NCBI RefSeq assembly: GCF_963678635.1
Contig: NC_087065.1
Coordinates: 27,053,254 to 27,117,253 of the forward strand
DNA length: 64,000 bases
Origin: Symsagittifera roscoffensis
Lineage: Eukaryota > Xenacoelomorpha > Acoela > Convolutidae
Direction of reading: 5' to 3'
Part shown: positions 10,192-20,939 of the stretch, piece by piece
How the letters are laid out: each line of letters starts with the position of its first letter
Position numbering within the stretch: the stretch's first letter is position 1
Translations under genes and position numbers: made by a program
The notes under the pieces: generated by a model
What the model was told of the DNA's origin: nothing
Databases searched by the model: none
The model's input: only the letters and a program-made list of their open reading frames with translations

Positions 10192-10619
10192 ATGACCCTG
10201 TTTGTTTTGGATATTGAGTGTATTGAAAATAAAATAGTGATGGAGTTAGGAGTTATAAAAATGGACAAACTGTGGGATATTCCTCTCTTTCTTCCTCCCA
10301 AAAAGTTCCGAGCTACATCTCAGTCCGCTTGGATTGAATCAGTGGTCATGAAAAATATACTGAGCTTCAAAAAATATTGGAAAAAGTAAAAGCTCCAGAA
10401 ACGGAGTTTTTTGCAACAGGTTATGAAAAATGTAATTTTCTGTCAGAAATTTTGGAAACAAAGGCTACAAAATTGGATGACTACGCAGGCCTAAATTTGA
10501 TTTTCAAAGCTGAAGAATATCATTGGAGGTGTAGCAACTACCCATTTTGTCATGCAAAAACTCTTCACTGTGCAGAAAGAAAGAAAGAAAAGCATTTGCA
10601 TACGGAACATGGACTCGAA
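10192..10619 (+). pseudogene. X, DEDD-exonuclease-like protein, copy A1
   Basis: The ATG at 10192 opens MTLFVLDIECIENKIVMELG, with LDIE as a candidate Exo I (DxE) motif. PPKKFRATSQSAW follows, then a 25-bp deletion relative to the 18.7-kb copy, removing CTKHLHG, and then ETEFFATGYEKCNFLSEILE, LDDYAG and a Cys/His-rich end (YHWRCSNYPF, HAKTLHCAERK). The order LDxE - W.TKH.HG - GxEK - LDD - C..H..C matches a protein type I recall from arthropod and cnidarian mobile elements; a DEDD 3'-5' exonuclease-like fold is my inference. The unit ends by abrupt fusion to AC copy A2. Confidence 0.45.
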
Positions 10620-10667
10620 GACTCAACTTATTTTACTCAACTATTTTTACTCAACTTATTTCTCAAA

Positions 10668-11112
10668 ATGATCTTCGCAGAGCATAACAGCAACCTTATG
10701 TACTCTGTAGAATTTTATCTGATCTAGTATAAAATGGCATATGATGGAGGTGATGCAAAGAGATTTCAACGAACACCATATGACGCAAGTACCCATGACA
10801 GAGAACCCACTTGGAGAAATGCAAATTGGGGAGGAAGTAGTTGAGCCTGTGGAAATGAGCTACCCCGAAACTCCTGACTCTAGATATGTGGCTCAATCAT
10901 TCGACGATTTCCTCTTTCCTTGGGAAGAGGGATTTGTGGACAATCCAATTACCATCGAAGAGGATGAGGGGTTCTCTGAGCCAGAAACTGCAGTCAGCCA
11001 ACCGCCAAGACAACCACCGGTGATGGAGGCAAGACCAGCTTTGCGCTCCAATGAGAACTTGCAAAATTTTGAGAAGTCAGCTTTGATTTGGTTATTGTCT
11101 TGTTTTTTGTAA
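10668..11112 (+). pseudogene. AC acidic protein, copy A2
   Basis: Joined almost directly to the end of X: the promoter seen before other AC copies is missing, and only the last 50 bp of leader remain. The ATG at 10668 hits TAG as in A1; 10741-11112 is open for 123 codons. The TAA of A1 is CAA here, and the C-terminus is altered by a deletion (ends IWLLSCFL). Confidence 0.5.
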
Positions 11113-11189
11113 TTCTTTATCTTTGAATCTAGTAATTTTATTTTAATGAGATAGGAGCAAAGAGTTGAAGTAAGAGGTCTTAGAAAAAT

Positions 11190-12043
11190 TGGTAAAAACA
11201 AATTGCAAAGGCAATTTTTTTAAAAAAATTTTGTTAAAAAATTTTGTTAAAAATCAAACGAATTATGCAATTGGTAAACATTTTTGTGAATTTTTGTTGC
11301 AGAGATTGCAAAAAATTTAAACCAAGTTTAAAATCTCGTAAGAAATTTCACAACTTTTTTTGCACACGTCATAAAAAAATCATCACAATTTTTGCAAAAA
11401 AGTTAGAGACTTTACAATAATTTTTGCACTATGCAAAATTTTTTATAGTTTTTTGGCAAACTTGTTAAAAAAATCAAAAAAAATCGCGCAAATCAAGAAA
11501 AATCTCAATAAATATTTTTGCATTTTAAAGAAAATTGTAACAAGATTTTCTTGCACTGTTGAAAATGAAAATTCAATAAAAAATGCAGTTTTTGCATGTA
11601 TATTGATCAAAAACATCAGAAAAAACATGTATTAAGATAGGGAAGAGCCCTCAAAGTCATGAATATTGAAAAACTTTCATCAATAACTTAACATGTTTTT
11701 TACAATAATATTTGGCGTTTTTCGCACGCATATGCATCAAAATGAAGTTAGATTTTAGCATTTGTTTTCTAAAAAACCACGAAAAATTTCTATCATACAC
11801 AAAATTTTATGAAATTTTTTTTGCACATTTATTAAAACAACCAAAATATTTTTTGCATCTTGTAATAACATTTCATTAAATTTTTTTGCAAACTTGTTAA
11901 GAAAATCAAATCAGAATTTGCATCTTGCGAAAAAACTCTGAGTTAATTTTTGCACACGTGTTGAAAATTACAAATTTATTCGTTGAAAATTTTTGTGATT
12001 TGAAACAAATTCAATTTTGACACGTTTTTTGTAAAGAAAATTT
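11190..12043. repeat. Minisatellite-like spacer, unit A2
   Basis: Same repeat structure as the A1 spacer, shortened by a deletion near 11570. Position 11548 (TTCTTGCACTG) is the left edge of the sequence that was later tandemly triplicated. Confidence 0.7.
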
Positions 12044-12660
12044 TCAACAACTGATAGACAAACTGATACGCTCACTATTTACAGAACCATAACCATCAAA
12101 AAAACAATCAACAGTTTTTAAGAAATCAGTCTCATACTTTGAGTTTTGAATTTTTCGAATCCTTTCCAAAAAAGATGATCCAAGAGTTTGAGTGGACGCA
12201 AGCTTCTGAGCGGAACTGAGATGATGTCTATAAAAATTTTTCGCAGCAGGCGTTTCTTTGCAACACTGGGTAATTTTTCCGGTATTCCATATTTGAACGT
12301 GTGTTCGACTGCACAACTCAATTTATTGAAAATTTCACCTCTCGATGAAATAGTATTGGAATAAAACCTGTATTTGCATAAAGTACAAATACAGTCAACA
12401 ATTTGGTAAGTGAAAGTGTTTTGTTTTAATCTTTGCAAAATTTGATCGAGCGATGATCCGATTAAGACTAAGTGATATTTACAGTTTTCCACTGGGCAGA
12501 ATACACAGGTTACTGGTTAGATACAATGACTGGTTAGATACACAGTATGCTTGGGTGACAAGGAACTTTTCATGAAAATTTTCTGAGACAGAGATAAAAA
12601 GAGATTTTGCATTTAATCCGAAAAAAAAGTGGGATAGGCTTGACACATAGCAGATGCCAT
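12044..12660 (-). pseudogene. M1, copy A2
   Basis: ATG at 12658-12660, TGA at 12044-12046. It reads MENCKYHL and PSVAKKRLLRK, like A1, with the same frameshift between the 124-codon frame (12118-12492) and the C-terminal frame. N-terminal codons are disturbed by a run of A (ccgaaaaaaaa) near 12620. Confidence 0.5.
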
Positions 12661-12897
12661 CACCGATTACTTGTTGAAGTTGATTTTTATCTACATTGAA
12701 CTGATTATATATGGCTCAAGAACCTAGGCAAGGTCCATATTTGGATCATCACCTACTCACTGTTCCATATAAGATAAAAATACCTTATTTGAAATGTACA
12801 GTGATTCATCTACATTTCCTAATTTCTATATGTTTACAAATATCATTATTTTCGAATATCTCCTAGTGATCAGTTGGCTCTGAGTCTCAAATCAAAA
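12661..12897. promoter_or_regulatory. M1/D divergent promoter, A2
   Basis: Contains CCATATTTGG at 12735-12744, a perfect CArG (SRF-type) consensus, and CCATATAAG nearby. The same box sits at the same place in A3, A4, B2 and B5. Confidence 0.4.
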
Positions 12898-13443
12898 ATG
12901 TATTCACTAAGAGATTTCTTTCCCAACCAATTTGAATTTGCTAAAAATCAAAAATGAAATGGGAGATTTTCTTGGTCCCAAAAACCCTACAACGGAAAAA
13001 CTTTCTTTGAACTTGCTTCCAATTACCAAAAAAATGATTCTGGACAAATCGAAAAATCCCAGCAAGTCTATTTTGGCGAAAAAGAAGCAGAAAGGATACC
13101 AGCAATACGGAATATTGTTAATCACGATGCTGAAAACCTTGGACTCGTTCCTGTATTGGAACCCTATTCTGAAAAAGACTCAACCATGGAGCAGGAACTT
13201 GCAAACTGACATGCGGTGTATGACGTAGCAACATACAAGAAGTGAAGGGTGCGTGTCACCATCAAGAAATACGGTGTGAACAAGCCACCGTATCTTCAGA
13301 TTCGACTCTTCACTGCAAAGGAGAACGAAGTCTTGAAGCAAATTGCCTATATCAACTATACTTTGAACGAATTCAAAGAACTCGCACAAGTCTTGGGAGA
13401 CTTTATGTTTGTTGAGAGCTGTAATGTTCAAAAAATTTGTTGA
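12898..13443 (+). pseudogene. D, copy A2
   Basis: ATG at 12898 (MYSLRDFFPNQFEFAKNQK), then one frame to 13443 broken only by three TGA codons (after KNQK, after QELAN, after TYKK). Both PC4-like halves are therefore in one frame, supporting a single two-repeat protein of about 180 residues. The second half is VRVTIKKYGV / QIRLFTAKEN / AYINYTLNEFKELAQVLGDF. Confidence 0.5.
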
Positions 13444-13519
13444 ATTATGTTATCATAGTTGTGTAATTCAAATATTTATTTTCTCGAATTATTTTTAAAA
13501 ATTTCTTTGAGCTGAGCAG

Positions 13520-13736
13520 TATGAGTTGAATTATTGGTTTTTCCAGAAACCTTGTTTTAAAGCTTCAAAAAAAAATTGGGACTTTTTCATATCGCTTACA
13601 AGAAAAATCCCAGAAACTTTCACTAACAGTTTTGGAATCTCAAAATTTACAGAAACTGCAAGATTTGGATACAGAATCACAAATTTCTCAGTTTGATTGG
13701 GCTTTGCAGAATGGAAGACTTAAAGTTAAGACTAAG
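13520..13736 (+). pseudogene. S, copy A2, cut by junction
   Basis: Begins as MSWIIGF-like/FSRNLVLKL in frame with copy A4 but frameshifted in an A-run. It retains QNLQKLQDLDTESQISQFDW and ends at the tandem-repeat junction just after KVK, so the basic tail is lost. Confidence 0.4.
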
Positions 13737-13741
13737 TGATA

Positions 13742-14237
13742 TTCTTGCACTGTTGAAAATGAAAATTCATTAAAAAATGCAGTTTTTGCATGTATATTGA
13801 TCAAAAACATCAGAAAAAACATGTATTAAGATAGGGAAGAGCCCTCAAAGTCATGAATAATGAAAAACTTTCATCAATAACTTAACATGTTTTTTACAAT
13901 AATATTTGGCGTTTTTCGCACGCATATGCATCAAAATGAAGTTAGATTTCAGCGTTTGTTTTCTAAAAAACCACGAAAAACTTCTATCATACACAAAATT
14001 TTATGAAATTTTTTTTGCACATTTATTAAAACAACCAAAATATTTTTTGCATCTTGTAATAACATTTCATTAAATTTTTTTGCAAACTTGTTAAAAAAAT
14101 CAAATCAGTATTTGCATCTTGCGAAAAAACTCTGAGTTAATTCTTGCACACGTGTTGAAAATTACAAATTTATTCGTTGAAAATTTTTGTGATATGAAAA
14201 TAATTCAATTTTCACACGTTTTTTGTAAAGAAAATTT
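13742..14237. repeat. Minisatellite-like spacer, unit A3
   Basis: Right part only of the A-type spacer, starting at the duplication junction. Carries ATGTATTAAGATAGG at 13821-13835. Confidence 0.6.
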
Positions 14238-14853
14238 TCAACAATTGATAGACCAACTGATACGCTCACTATTTACAGAACCATAACCATCAATAAAACA
14301 ATCAACAGTTTTTAAGAAATCAGTCTCATACTTTGAGTTTTGAACTTTTCGAATCCTTTCCAAAAAAGATTATCCAAGAGTTTGAGTGGACGCAAGCTTC
14401 TGAGCGGAACTGAGATGATGTCTATAAAATTTTTTCGCAGCAGGCGTTTCTTTGCAAGACTGGGTAATTTTTCCGGTATTCCATATTTGAAGGTGTGTTC
14501 GACTGCACAACTCAATTTATTGAAAATTTCACCTCTTGATGAAATAGTATTGGAATAAAACCTGTATTTGCATAAAGTACAAATACAGTCAACAATTTGG
14601 TAAGTGAAAGTATTTTGTTTTAATCTTTGCAAAATTTGATCGAGCGATGATCCGATTAAGACTAAGTGATATTTACAGGTTTCCACTGGGCAGAATACAC
14701 AGGTTACTGGTTAGATACAATGACTGGTTAGATACACAGTATGCTTGGGTGACAAGGAACTTTTCATGAAAATTTTCTGAGACAGAGATAAAAAGAGATT
14801 TTGCATTTAATCCGAAAAAAAGTGGGATAGGCTTGACACATAGCAGATGCCAT
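14238..14853 (-). pseudogene. M1, copy A3
   Basis: ATG 14851-14853, TGA 14238-14240. It has METCKYHL and PSLAKKRLLRK; the predicted 124-residue frame (14312-14686) matches A4 exactly but differs from A2. Same internal frameshift as A1. Confidence 0.5.
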
Positions 14854-15090
14854 CACCGATTACTTGTTGAAGTTGATTTTTATCTACATTGAACTGATTA
14901 TATATGGCTCAAGAACCTAGGCAAGGTCCATATTTGGATCATCACCTACTCACTGTTCCATATAAGATAAAAATACCTTATTTGAAATGTACAGTGATTC
15001 ATCTACATTTCCTAATTTCTATATGTTTACAAATATCATTATTTTCGAATATCTCCTAGTGATCAGTTGGCTCTGAGTCTCAAATCAAAA
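14854..15090. promoter_or_regulatory. M1/D divergent promoter, A3
   Basis: CArG-like CCATATTTGG at 14928-14937, otherwise as in A2. Confidence 0.35.
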
Positions 15091-15636
15091 ATGTATTCAC
15101 TAAGAGATTTCTTTCCCAACCAATTTGAATTTGCTAAAAATCAAAAATGAAATGGGAGATTTTCTTGGTCCCAAAAACCCTACAACGGAAAAACTTTCTT
15201 TGAACTTGCTTCCAATTACCAAAAAAATGATTCTGGACAAATCGAAAAATCCCAGCAAGTCTATTTTGGCGAAAAAGAAGCAGAAAGGATACCAGCAATA
15301 CGGAATATTGTTAATCACGATGCTGAAAACCTTGGACTCGTTCCTGTATTGGAACCCTATTCTGAAAAAGACTCAACCATGGAGCAGGAACTTGCAAACT
15401 GACATGCGGTGTATGACGTAGCAACATACAAGAAGTGAAGGGTGCGTGTCACCATCAAGAAATACGGTGTGAACAAGCCACCGTATCTTCAGATTCGACT
15501 CTTCACTGCAAAGGAGAACGAAGTCTTGAAGCAAATTGCCTATATCAACTATACTTTGAACGAATTCAAAGAACTCGCACAAGTCTTGGGAGACTTTATG
15601 TTTGTTGAGAGCTGTAATGTTCAAAAAATTTGTTGA
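15091..15636 (+). pseudogene. D, copy A3
   Basis: ATG at 15091. The predicted peptides match A2 (including KNEMGDF in the overlapping frame), with the same three TGA codons. Confidence 0.5.
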
Positions 15637-15712
15637 ATTATCTTATCATAGTTGTGTAATTCAAATATTTATTTTCTCGAATTATTTTTAAAAATTTCTT
15701 TGAGCTGAGCAG

Positions 15713-15928
15713 TATGAGTTGAATTATTGGTTTTTCCAGAAACCTTGTTTTAAAGCTTCAAAAAAAAATTGGGACTTTTTCATATCGCTTACAAGAAAAA
15801 TCCCAGAAACTTTCACTAACAGTTTTGGAATCTCAAAATTTACAGAAACTGCAAGATTTGGATACAGAATCACAAATTTCTCAGTTTGATTGGGCTTTGC
15901 AGAATGGAAGACTTAAAGTTAAGACTAA
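15713..15928 (+). pseudogene. S, copy A3, cut by junction
   Basis: Same truncation as the A2 copy: the repeat junction replaces the basic tail. Confidence 0.4.
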
Positions 15929-15934
15929 GTGATA

Positions 15935-16430
15935 TTCTTGCACTGTTGAAAATGAAAATTCATTAAAAAATGCAGTTTTTGCATGTATATTGATCAAAAA
16001 CATCAGAAAAAACATGTATTAAGATAGGGAAGAGCCCTCAAAGTCATGAATAATGAAAAACTTTCATCAATAACTTAACATGTTTTTTACAATAATATTT
16101 GGCGTTTTTCGCACGCATATGCATCAAAATGAAGTTAGATTTCAGCGTTTGTTTTCTAAAAAACCACGAAAAACTTCTATCATACACAAAATTTTATGAA
16201 ATTTTTTTTGCACATTTATTAAAACAACCAAAATATTTTTAGCATCTTGTAATAACATTTCATTAAATTTTTTTGCAAACTTGTTAAAAAAATCAAATCA
16301 GTATTTGCATCTTGCGAAAAAACTCTGAGTTAATTCTTGCACACGTGTTGAAAATTACAAATTTATTCGTTGAAAATTTTTGTGATATGAAAATAATTCA
16401 ATTTTCACACGTTTTTTGTAAAGAAAATTT
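15935..16430. repeat. Minisatellite-like spacer, unit A4
   Basis: Near-identical to the A3 spacer; ATGTATTAAGATAGG at 16014-16028. Confidence 0.6.
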
Positions 16431-17046
16431 TCAACAATTGATAGACCAACTGATACGCTCACTATTTACAGAACCATAACCATCAATAAAACAATCAACA
16501 GTTTTTAAGAAATCAGTCTCATACTTTGAGTTTTGAACTTTTCGAATCCTTTCCAAAAAAGATTATCCAAGAGTTTGAGTGGACGCAAGCTTCTGAGCGG
16601 AACTGAGATGATGTCTATAAAATTTTTTCGCAGCAGGCGTTTCTTTGCAAGACTGGGTAATTTTTCCGGTATTCCATATTTGAAGGTGTGTTCGACTGCA
16701 CAACTCAATTTATTGAAAATTTCACCTCTTGATGAAATAGTATTGGAATAAAACCTGTATTTGCATAAAGTACAAATACAGTCAACAATTTGGTAAGTGA
16801 AAGTATTTTGTTTTAATCTTTGCAAAATTTGATCGAGCGATGATCCGATTAAGACTAAGTGATATTTACAGGTTTCCACTGGGCAGAATACACAGGTTAC
16901 TGGTTAGATACAATGACTGGTTAGATACACAGTATGCTTGGGTGACAAGGAACTTTTCATGAAAATTTTCTGAGACAGAGATAAAAAGAGATTTTGCATT
17001 TAATCCGAAAAAAAGTGGGATAGGCTTGACACATAGCAGATGCCAT
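16431..17046 (-). pseudogene. M1, copy A4
   Basis: ATG 17044-17046, TGA 16431-16433. Predicted product matches copy A3 over the 124-codon frame (16505-16879). Confidence 0.5.
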
Positions 17047-17283
17047 CACCGATTACTTGTTGAAGTTGATTTTTATCTACATTGAACTGATTATATATGG
17101 CTCAAGAACCTAGGCAAGGTCCATATTTGGATCATCACCTACTCACTGTTCCATATAAGATAAAAATACCTTATTTGAAATGTACAGTGATTCATCTACA
17201 TTTCCTAATTTCTATATGTTTACAAATATCATTATTTTCCAATATCTCCTAGTGATCAGTTGGCTCTGAGTCTCAAATCAAAA
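17047..17283. promoter_or_regulatory. M1/D divergent promoter, A4
   Basis: CArG-like CCATATTTGG at 17121-17130. Confidence 0.35.
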
Positions 17284-17829
17284 ATGTATTCACTAAGAGA
17301 TTTCTTTCCCAACCAATTTGAATTTGCTAAAAATCAAAAATGAATTGGGAGATTTTCTTGGTCCCAAAAACCCTACAACGGAAAAACTTTCTTTGAACTT
17401 GCTTCCAATTACCAAAAAAATGATTCTGGACAAATCAAAAAATCCCAGCAAGTCTATTTTGGCAAAAAAGAAGCAGAAAGGATATCAGCAATACGGAATA
17501 TTGTTAATCACGATGCTGAAAACCTTGGACTCGTTCCTGTATTGGAACCCTATTCTGAAAAAGACTCAACCATGGAGCAGGAACTTGCAAACTGACATGC
17601 GGTGTATGACGTAGCAACATACAAGAAGTGAAGGGTGCGTGTCACCATCAAGAAATACGGTGTGAACAAGCCACCGTACCTTCAGATTCGACTCTTCACT
17701 GCAAAGGAGAACGAAGTCTTGAAGCAAATTGCCTATGTCAACTATACTTTGAACGAATTCAAAGAACTCGCACAAGTCTTGGGAGACTTTGTGTTTGTTG
17801 AGAGCTGTAATGTTCAAAATTTTTGTTGA
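17284..17829 (+). pseudogene. D, copy A4
   Basis: ATG at 17284. It differs from A2/A3 by a few codons (Leu for Met in KNELGDF of the overlapping frame, DFVFVESCNVQNFC at the end) and keeps the same three TGA codons. It is followed by the full S-IP-T1-X tail, so this was the original right-hand copy. Confidence 0.5.
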
Positions 17830-17906
17830 ATTATGTTATCATAGTCGTGTAATTCAAATATTTATCTTCTCGAATCATTTTTAAAAATTTCTTTGAGCTG
17901 AGCAGT

Positions 17907-18128
17907 ATGAGTTGGATTATTGGTTTTTCCAGAAACCTTGTTTTAAAGCTTAAAAAAATTGAGACTTTTTCATATCGCTTACAAGAAAAGCTCCAGAAAC
18001 TTTCACTAACATTTTTGGAATCTCAAAATTTACAGAAACTGCAAGATTTGGATACAGAATCACAAATTTCTCAGTTTGATTGGGATTTGCAGAATGGAAG
18101 ACGTAAAGTTAAGATTTTAAAAAATTAA
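17907..18128 (+). pseudogene. S, copy A4 (most complete)
   Basis: ATG at 17907 (MSWIIGFSRNLVLKLKKIET), uninterrupted for 73 codons to TAA at 18126-18128. Contains FSYRLQEKLQKLSLTFLESQ and the basic end NGRRKVKILKN. The best-preserved S frame in the window. Confidence 0.5.
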
Positions 18129-18138
18129 TCTTACAGAA

Positions 18139-18276
18139 AATCGTAGAAAAGCAAACACTTGGAAAAACAATCAGACATTTCAGTTCGATAAAGAGGAGTA
18201 TGATAAACCGGTTGATTTTATCCCCTTGGTTTTGTCTTATGTAGAAACATTCAAAAAAAATTGTATCATTTTTTGA
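18139..18276 (+). pseudogene. IP, copy A4
   Basis: NRRKANTWKNNQTFQFDKEE, then PVDFIPLVLSYVETF. One extra T relative to copy A1 creates a premature TGA at 18274-18276. Confidence 0.35.
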
Positions 18277-18329
18277 CGAATGCACTGTAGAAAATGAATG
18301 TTCAGAAACTGAATGAAATTTTCAGAAGT

Positions 18330-18735
18330 TTTGTTTGACTAAGCATGACTTTTCATCAAATACGAAAAGTAAAAATTTACTTTCTTTTTACCTGTATTGT
18401 TTTGGACACAAACATATTTTTGAAAGAAATGGACCAAAAATTTCTTTTTGGGGGTCTAATTGAATATGGAAATTCCTGTATGGATTAATTTTTTGCAAAC
18501 TCGAAAATTTTCCAACTTTATGTAATTTTACATGATGCAGCTGGATCTGTGAAGCCTACTACGCATAAGGGACCTGGTTATTGTTATGTTTTACCTAGAT
18601 TTCTTAGTTCTTGTTTTCTTGGTCACTTGACTGGATTGCTCTTCTGTTTATATATTAAAACTTTTACTTCAAAGTATATGCATTGTTCAATTGTTAGTCA
18701 CTTTAACCAAAAACTTCAGCGAAAACAGTTAACAC
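18330..18735 (+). pseudogene. T1, copy A4
   Basis: VKPTTHKGPGYCYVLPRF, SSCFLGHLTGLLFCLYIKTF in the 18549-18740 frame, then a frameshift (one repeat of ACAGT lost) relative to A1. The stop-to-ATG gap to X is only a few tens of bases. Confidence 0.4.
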
Positions 18736-18736
18736 C

Positions 18737-19200
18737 ATGAGCCTGGTTGTTTTGGATATTGAGTGTATTGACAATAAATTAGTGAAAGAGTTAGGAAATA
18801 TAAAAATGGACAAACTGTGGGATATTCCTATCTTTCTTCTTCCCAAAAAGTTCCGAGCTACATCTCAGTCCGCTTGGTGTACGAAGCATCTTCATGGAAC
18901 CGATTGAATCAGTGGTCATGAAAAATTTACTGAGCTTCAAAAGATATTGAAAAAAGTAAAAGCTCCAGAAACGGAGTTTTTTGCAACAGGTTATGAAAAA
19001 GGTAAATTTCTGTCAGAAACTTTGGAAACAAAGGCTACAAAATTGGATGACTACGCAGGCCTAAATTTGATTTTCAAAGCTGAAGATTATCATTGGAGGT
19101 GTAGCAACTACCCATTTCGTCATGCAAAAACTCTTCACTGTGCAGAATGAAAGAAAGAAAAGCATTTGCATACGGAACATGGACTCGATGTTTTTTTAAT
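18737..19200 (+). pseudogene. X, DEDD-exonuclease-like, copy A4 (longest)
   Basis: ATG at 18737 (MSLVVLDIECIDNKLVKELG). This copy retains the segment missing from A1: ATSQSAWCTKHLHGTD, then TGA, SGHEKFTELQKILKKVKAPE, TEFFATGYEKGKFLSETLET, KLDDYAG, YHWRCSNYPFRHAKTLHCAE, then TGA in place of the next Arg. It best shows the block order of the family: LDIE near residue 7, TKHLHG near 58, GYEK near 95, Cys/His cluster at the end. Confidence 0.5.
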
Positions 19201-19289
19201 AAATTGTAAATTATCTAAATAATTTTGTATTATCGTATTTTTGAAACTTAAATGTTAATCATTATCATTTTTTTTATTCCAAAAGTGAG

Positions 19290-19529
19290 ATGCGTGATGA
19301 ATATGACAAGCAATTAAATTTAGGAAACTTTGTTTTTAATGAGGAGAATCATGAGCAAAAATCCTGGAAGTTTTTCGGATGTACGTGTAAAAGATCTCTT
19401 TTAGATTGTATGTGCCAATTTTTTGTCATAGTTTTAATACTAGCATGTGCAATCGTTCGAATAATGTTATCCACTACATGTGAAGAAAAAACAGTTGGGG
19501 TAACAATTTTATCAAACACAGTCTGTTAA
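19290..19529 (+). pseudogene. T2, single-pass membrane protein, copy 1
   Basis: ATG at 19290, open for 79 codons: MRDEYDKQLNLGNFVFNEEN, CTCKRSLLDCMCQFFVIVLI, LACAIVRIMLSTTCEEKTVG, VTILSNTVC stop. One strong membrane helix (FFVIVLILACAIVRIML), a CxC and a later CEE. It is unbroken and nearly the same as the 25.5-kb copy, so possibly still intact as an ORF. I recall similar short 'TCEE.TV.V.ILS' proteins from invertebrate mobile elements, usually extending a few residues further; this is recall only. Confidence 0.5.
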
Positions 19530-19815
19530 GTCAACAACTAGGTCTAGGATCACAATTGAAAGAGTGGTTTCAAGATGCAACATCTGCTCCGTATGGTCAT
19601 TTACTCATTGAAAAACAGTTAATTTGCTAAGATATTGCACAATCAGCGATTCATTTCCATCAAAAAAGTATTTGCCAGCAGGATCAGAAACAAAATTTTT
19701 GGACGATGAGCATACAAAACGTCTCTATACTTCCAATATTTTAAACATTTTCCCAAAAACTTCAAAAGTAATTCGTCCTCCAAAAGTTTCATTCAGTTCC
19801 TCAGCGAATATCTAG
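19530..19815 (+). pseudogene. L protein (PYGHLLI), truncated copy
   Basis: In another frame than T2: QQLGLGSQLKEWFQDATSAP, YGHLLIE, then a deletion of the LTPK segment, and a shifted frame LLRYCTISDSFPSKKYLPAG, SETKFLDDEHTKRLYTSNIL (19624-19815). The more complete copy is at 25.7 kb. Confidence 0.45.
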
Positions 19816-19840
19816 TATTTGATTCTAATTAAATTTGAAT

Positions 19841-20290
19841 TTCCTCGAGTTACTTACAAGAAAAAGAAAATTTTCCGTGCAATTTCATTACTGATGAAAT
19901 AGATGTAGAATCTTTCTTTTTTCAAAACTATTTGGACGTTTTGGAGTTCTCCGACCCAGTAAAGGTTTATATAGAGAAACTCACCCAATCAAATATTTTA
20001 CTTTTGATCCACAAATTGCGTATCAAAGCTTCAAACTTACGGCTGAATTACACCTGACCTGGAAAGAATTTTTGTTTATTCCCGAAATTTTGAAATTGAT
20101 CATAAAGTCGTGTGATAATATATCAATGACTTTTTTTATCCTCTACCCGATACCGAAATTTGTAAAAACTCCCTAGCAAAACTTTTTATTCCTTCATTTC
20201 TTTAGAGATTTTCAAAGCTCAAAATCCTGCTTGAACAGTTGTATAATCAGTTTTCCAGAGATTTGCTTTGAAAATATCATCAACTTTGAG
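19841..20290 (+). pseudogene. G, copy 2
   Basis: An N-terminal frame ESFFFQNYLDVLEFSDPVKV and, after a frameshift, LRPSKGLYRETHPIKYFTFD, AYQSFKLTAELHLTWKEFLF, ISMTFFILYPIPKFVKTP, then TAG at 20174-20176 where copy 1 has CAA. Further downstream EICFENIINFE continues. The TAG is shared with copy 3. Confidence 0.45.
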
Positions 20291-20381
20291 TTATCCTTAT
20301 AAACATCAAAAATGAAGAATTGACTATTTACTCAAAAATCAGCAATTTCTCATTAATTGCATACAAAAAAAATCAATTCAC

Positions 20382-20585
20382 TTGATAAAAAAAATTGCAG
20401 AGATGCTACTTGTTATAATTTTTGTCTGGTGTTACTTTTATCGGCAAAATATCTGGTTTTTGCAGCAAACAAATTTGGTCCTTTATTTTTGCGATTGCTT
20501 TTGCGATTGCATATTTTACTTATATGGAAGATTTAAGCCCTCAAAAGAGCTCTCTGACTGGATACGACAACAAGAACATAAATGA
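20382..20585 (+). pseudogene. T3, copy 2
   Basis: 67-codon frame MIKKIAEMLLVIIFVWCYFY / RQNIWF, then a cysteine-rich stretch caused by a partial repeat (GCGATTGCTTTTGCGATTGC). Real frame uncertain. Confidence 0.25.
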
Positions 20586-20939
20586 AACTTTTTGTGATTG
20601 AAAACGATAATGTGTAAAAAGTACCTAAAAAGGAACTTTGTTTCCGATTGGACACGACTTTTATATAAGAATTCAAAAAAAGAAAGCTGAAATTTGATTG
20701 GACACGACTACAATCCAAATTAGGAAAATCAGTTCTGATTGTATAAATCCAAACATTCGAGTTGAAAGATCCCCTCACTCCTAACTAAAAATCATTTTAT
20801 TTTCAACTAAACTACCGTTAACTACCTCCTCTCCCAGCTCTAAACAATTTAATTTCAAAATTTCTACCGTCAACTCTCCCCTCTCTCAGCTGCGAATCAT
20901 TCTTTTGTTTTTACTCTTTTATTCAAATTATTGCCTAAA
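20586..20939 (+). promoter_or_regulatory. AC promoter, unit B1
   Basis: GATTGGACACGACT occurs twice (20646-20659, 20696-20709) around a TATA-like TTATATAAGA (20661-20670). Each copy contains an inverted CCAAT. The duplicated pyrimidine-rich box (CTACCGTTAACTACCTCCTC and CTACCGTCAACTCTCCCCTC, about 20810-20890) follows, ending about 45 bp before the AC ATG. Confidence 0.5.

Larger units (their letters stand above)
11548..18112. repeat. Three tandem copies of a ~2193-bp segment
   Basis: The repeat starts at 11548, 13742 and 15935 (periods 2194 and 2193 bp). Each unit holds spacer - M1 - promoter - D - S. Both internal junctions read AAGTTAAGACTAAGTGATATTCTTGC, cited here as a short stretch at 13725-13750 and 15918-15943. 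M1 is the same in copies 2 and 3 but differs in copy 1, while D is the same in copies 1 and 2 but differs in copy 3. That is the pattern expected from unequal crossing over. Confidence 0.9.

Noticed and set aside
12898-13443. Alternative genetic code with TGA as sense, because three in-frame stops in D are all TGA
   Set aside because: The family B copies have AGA/AGG or other codons there, and neighbouring genes also carry TAA and TAG lesions. Ordinary decay explains it.
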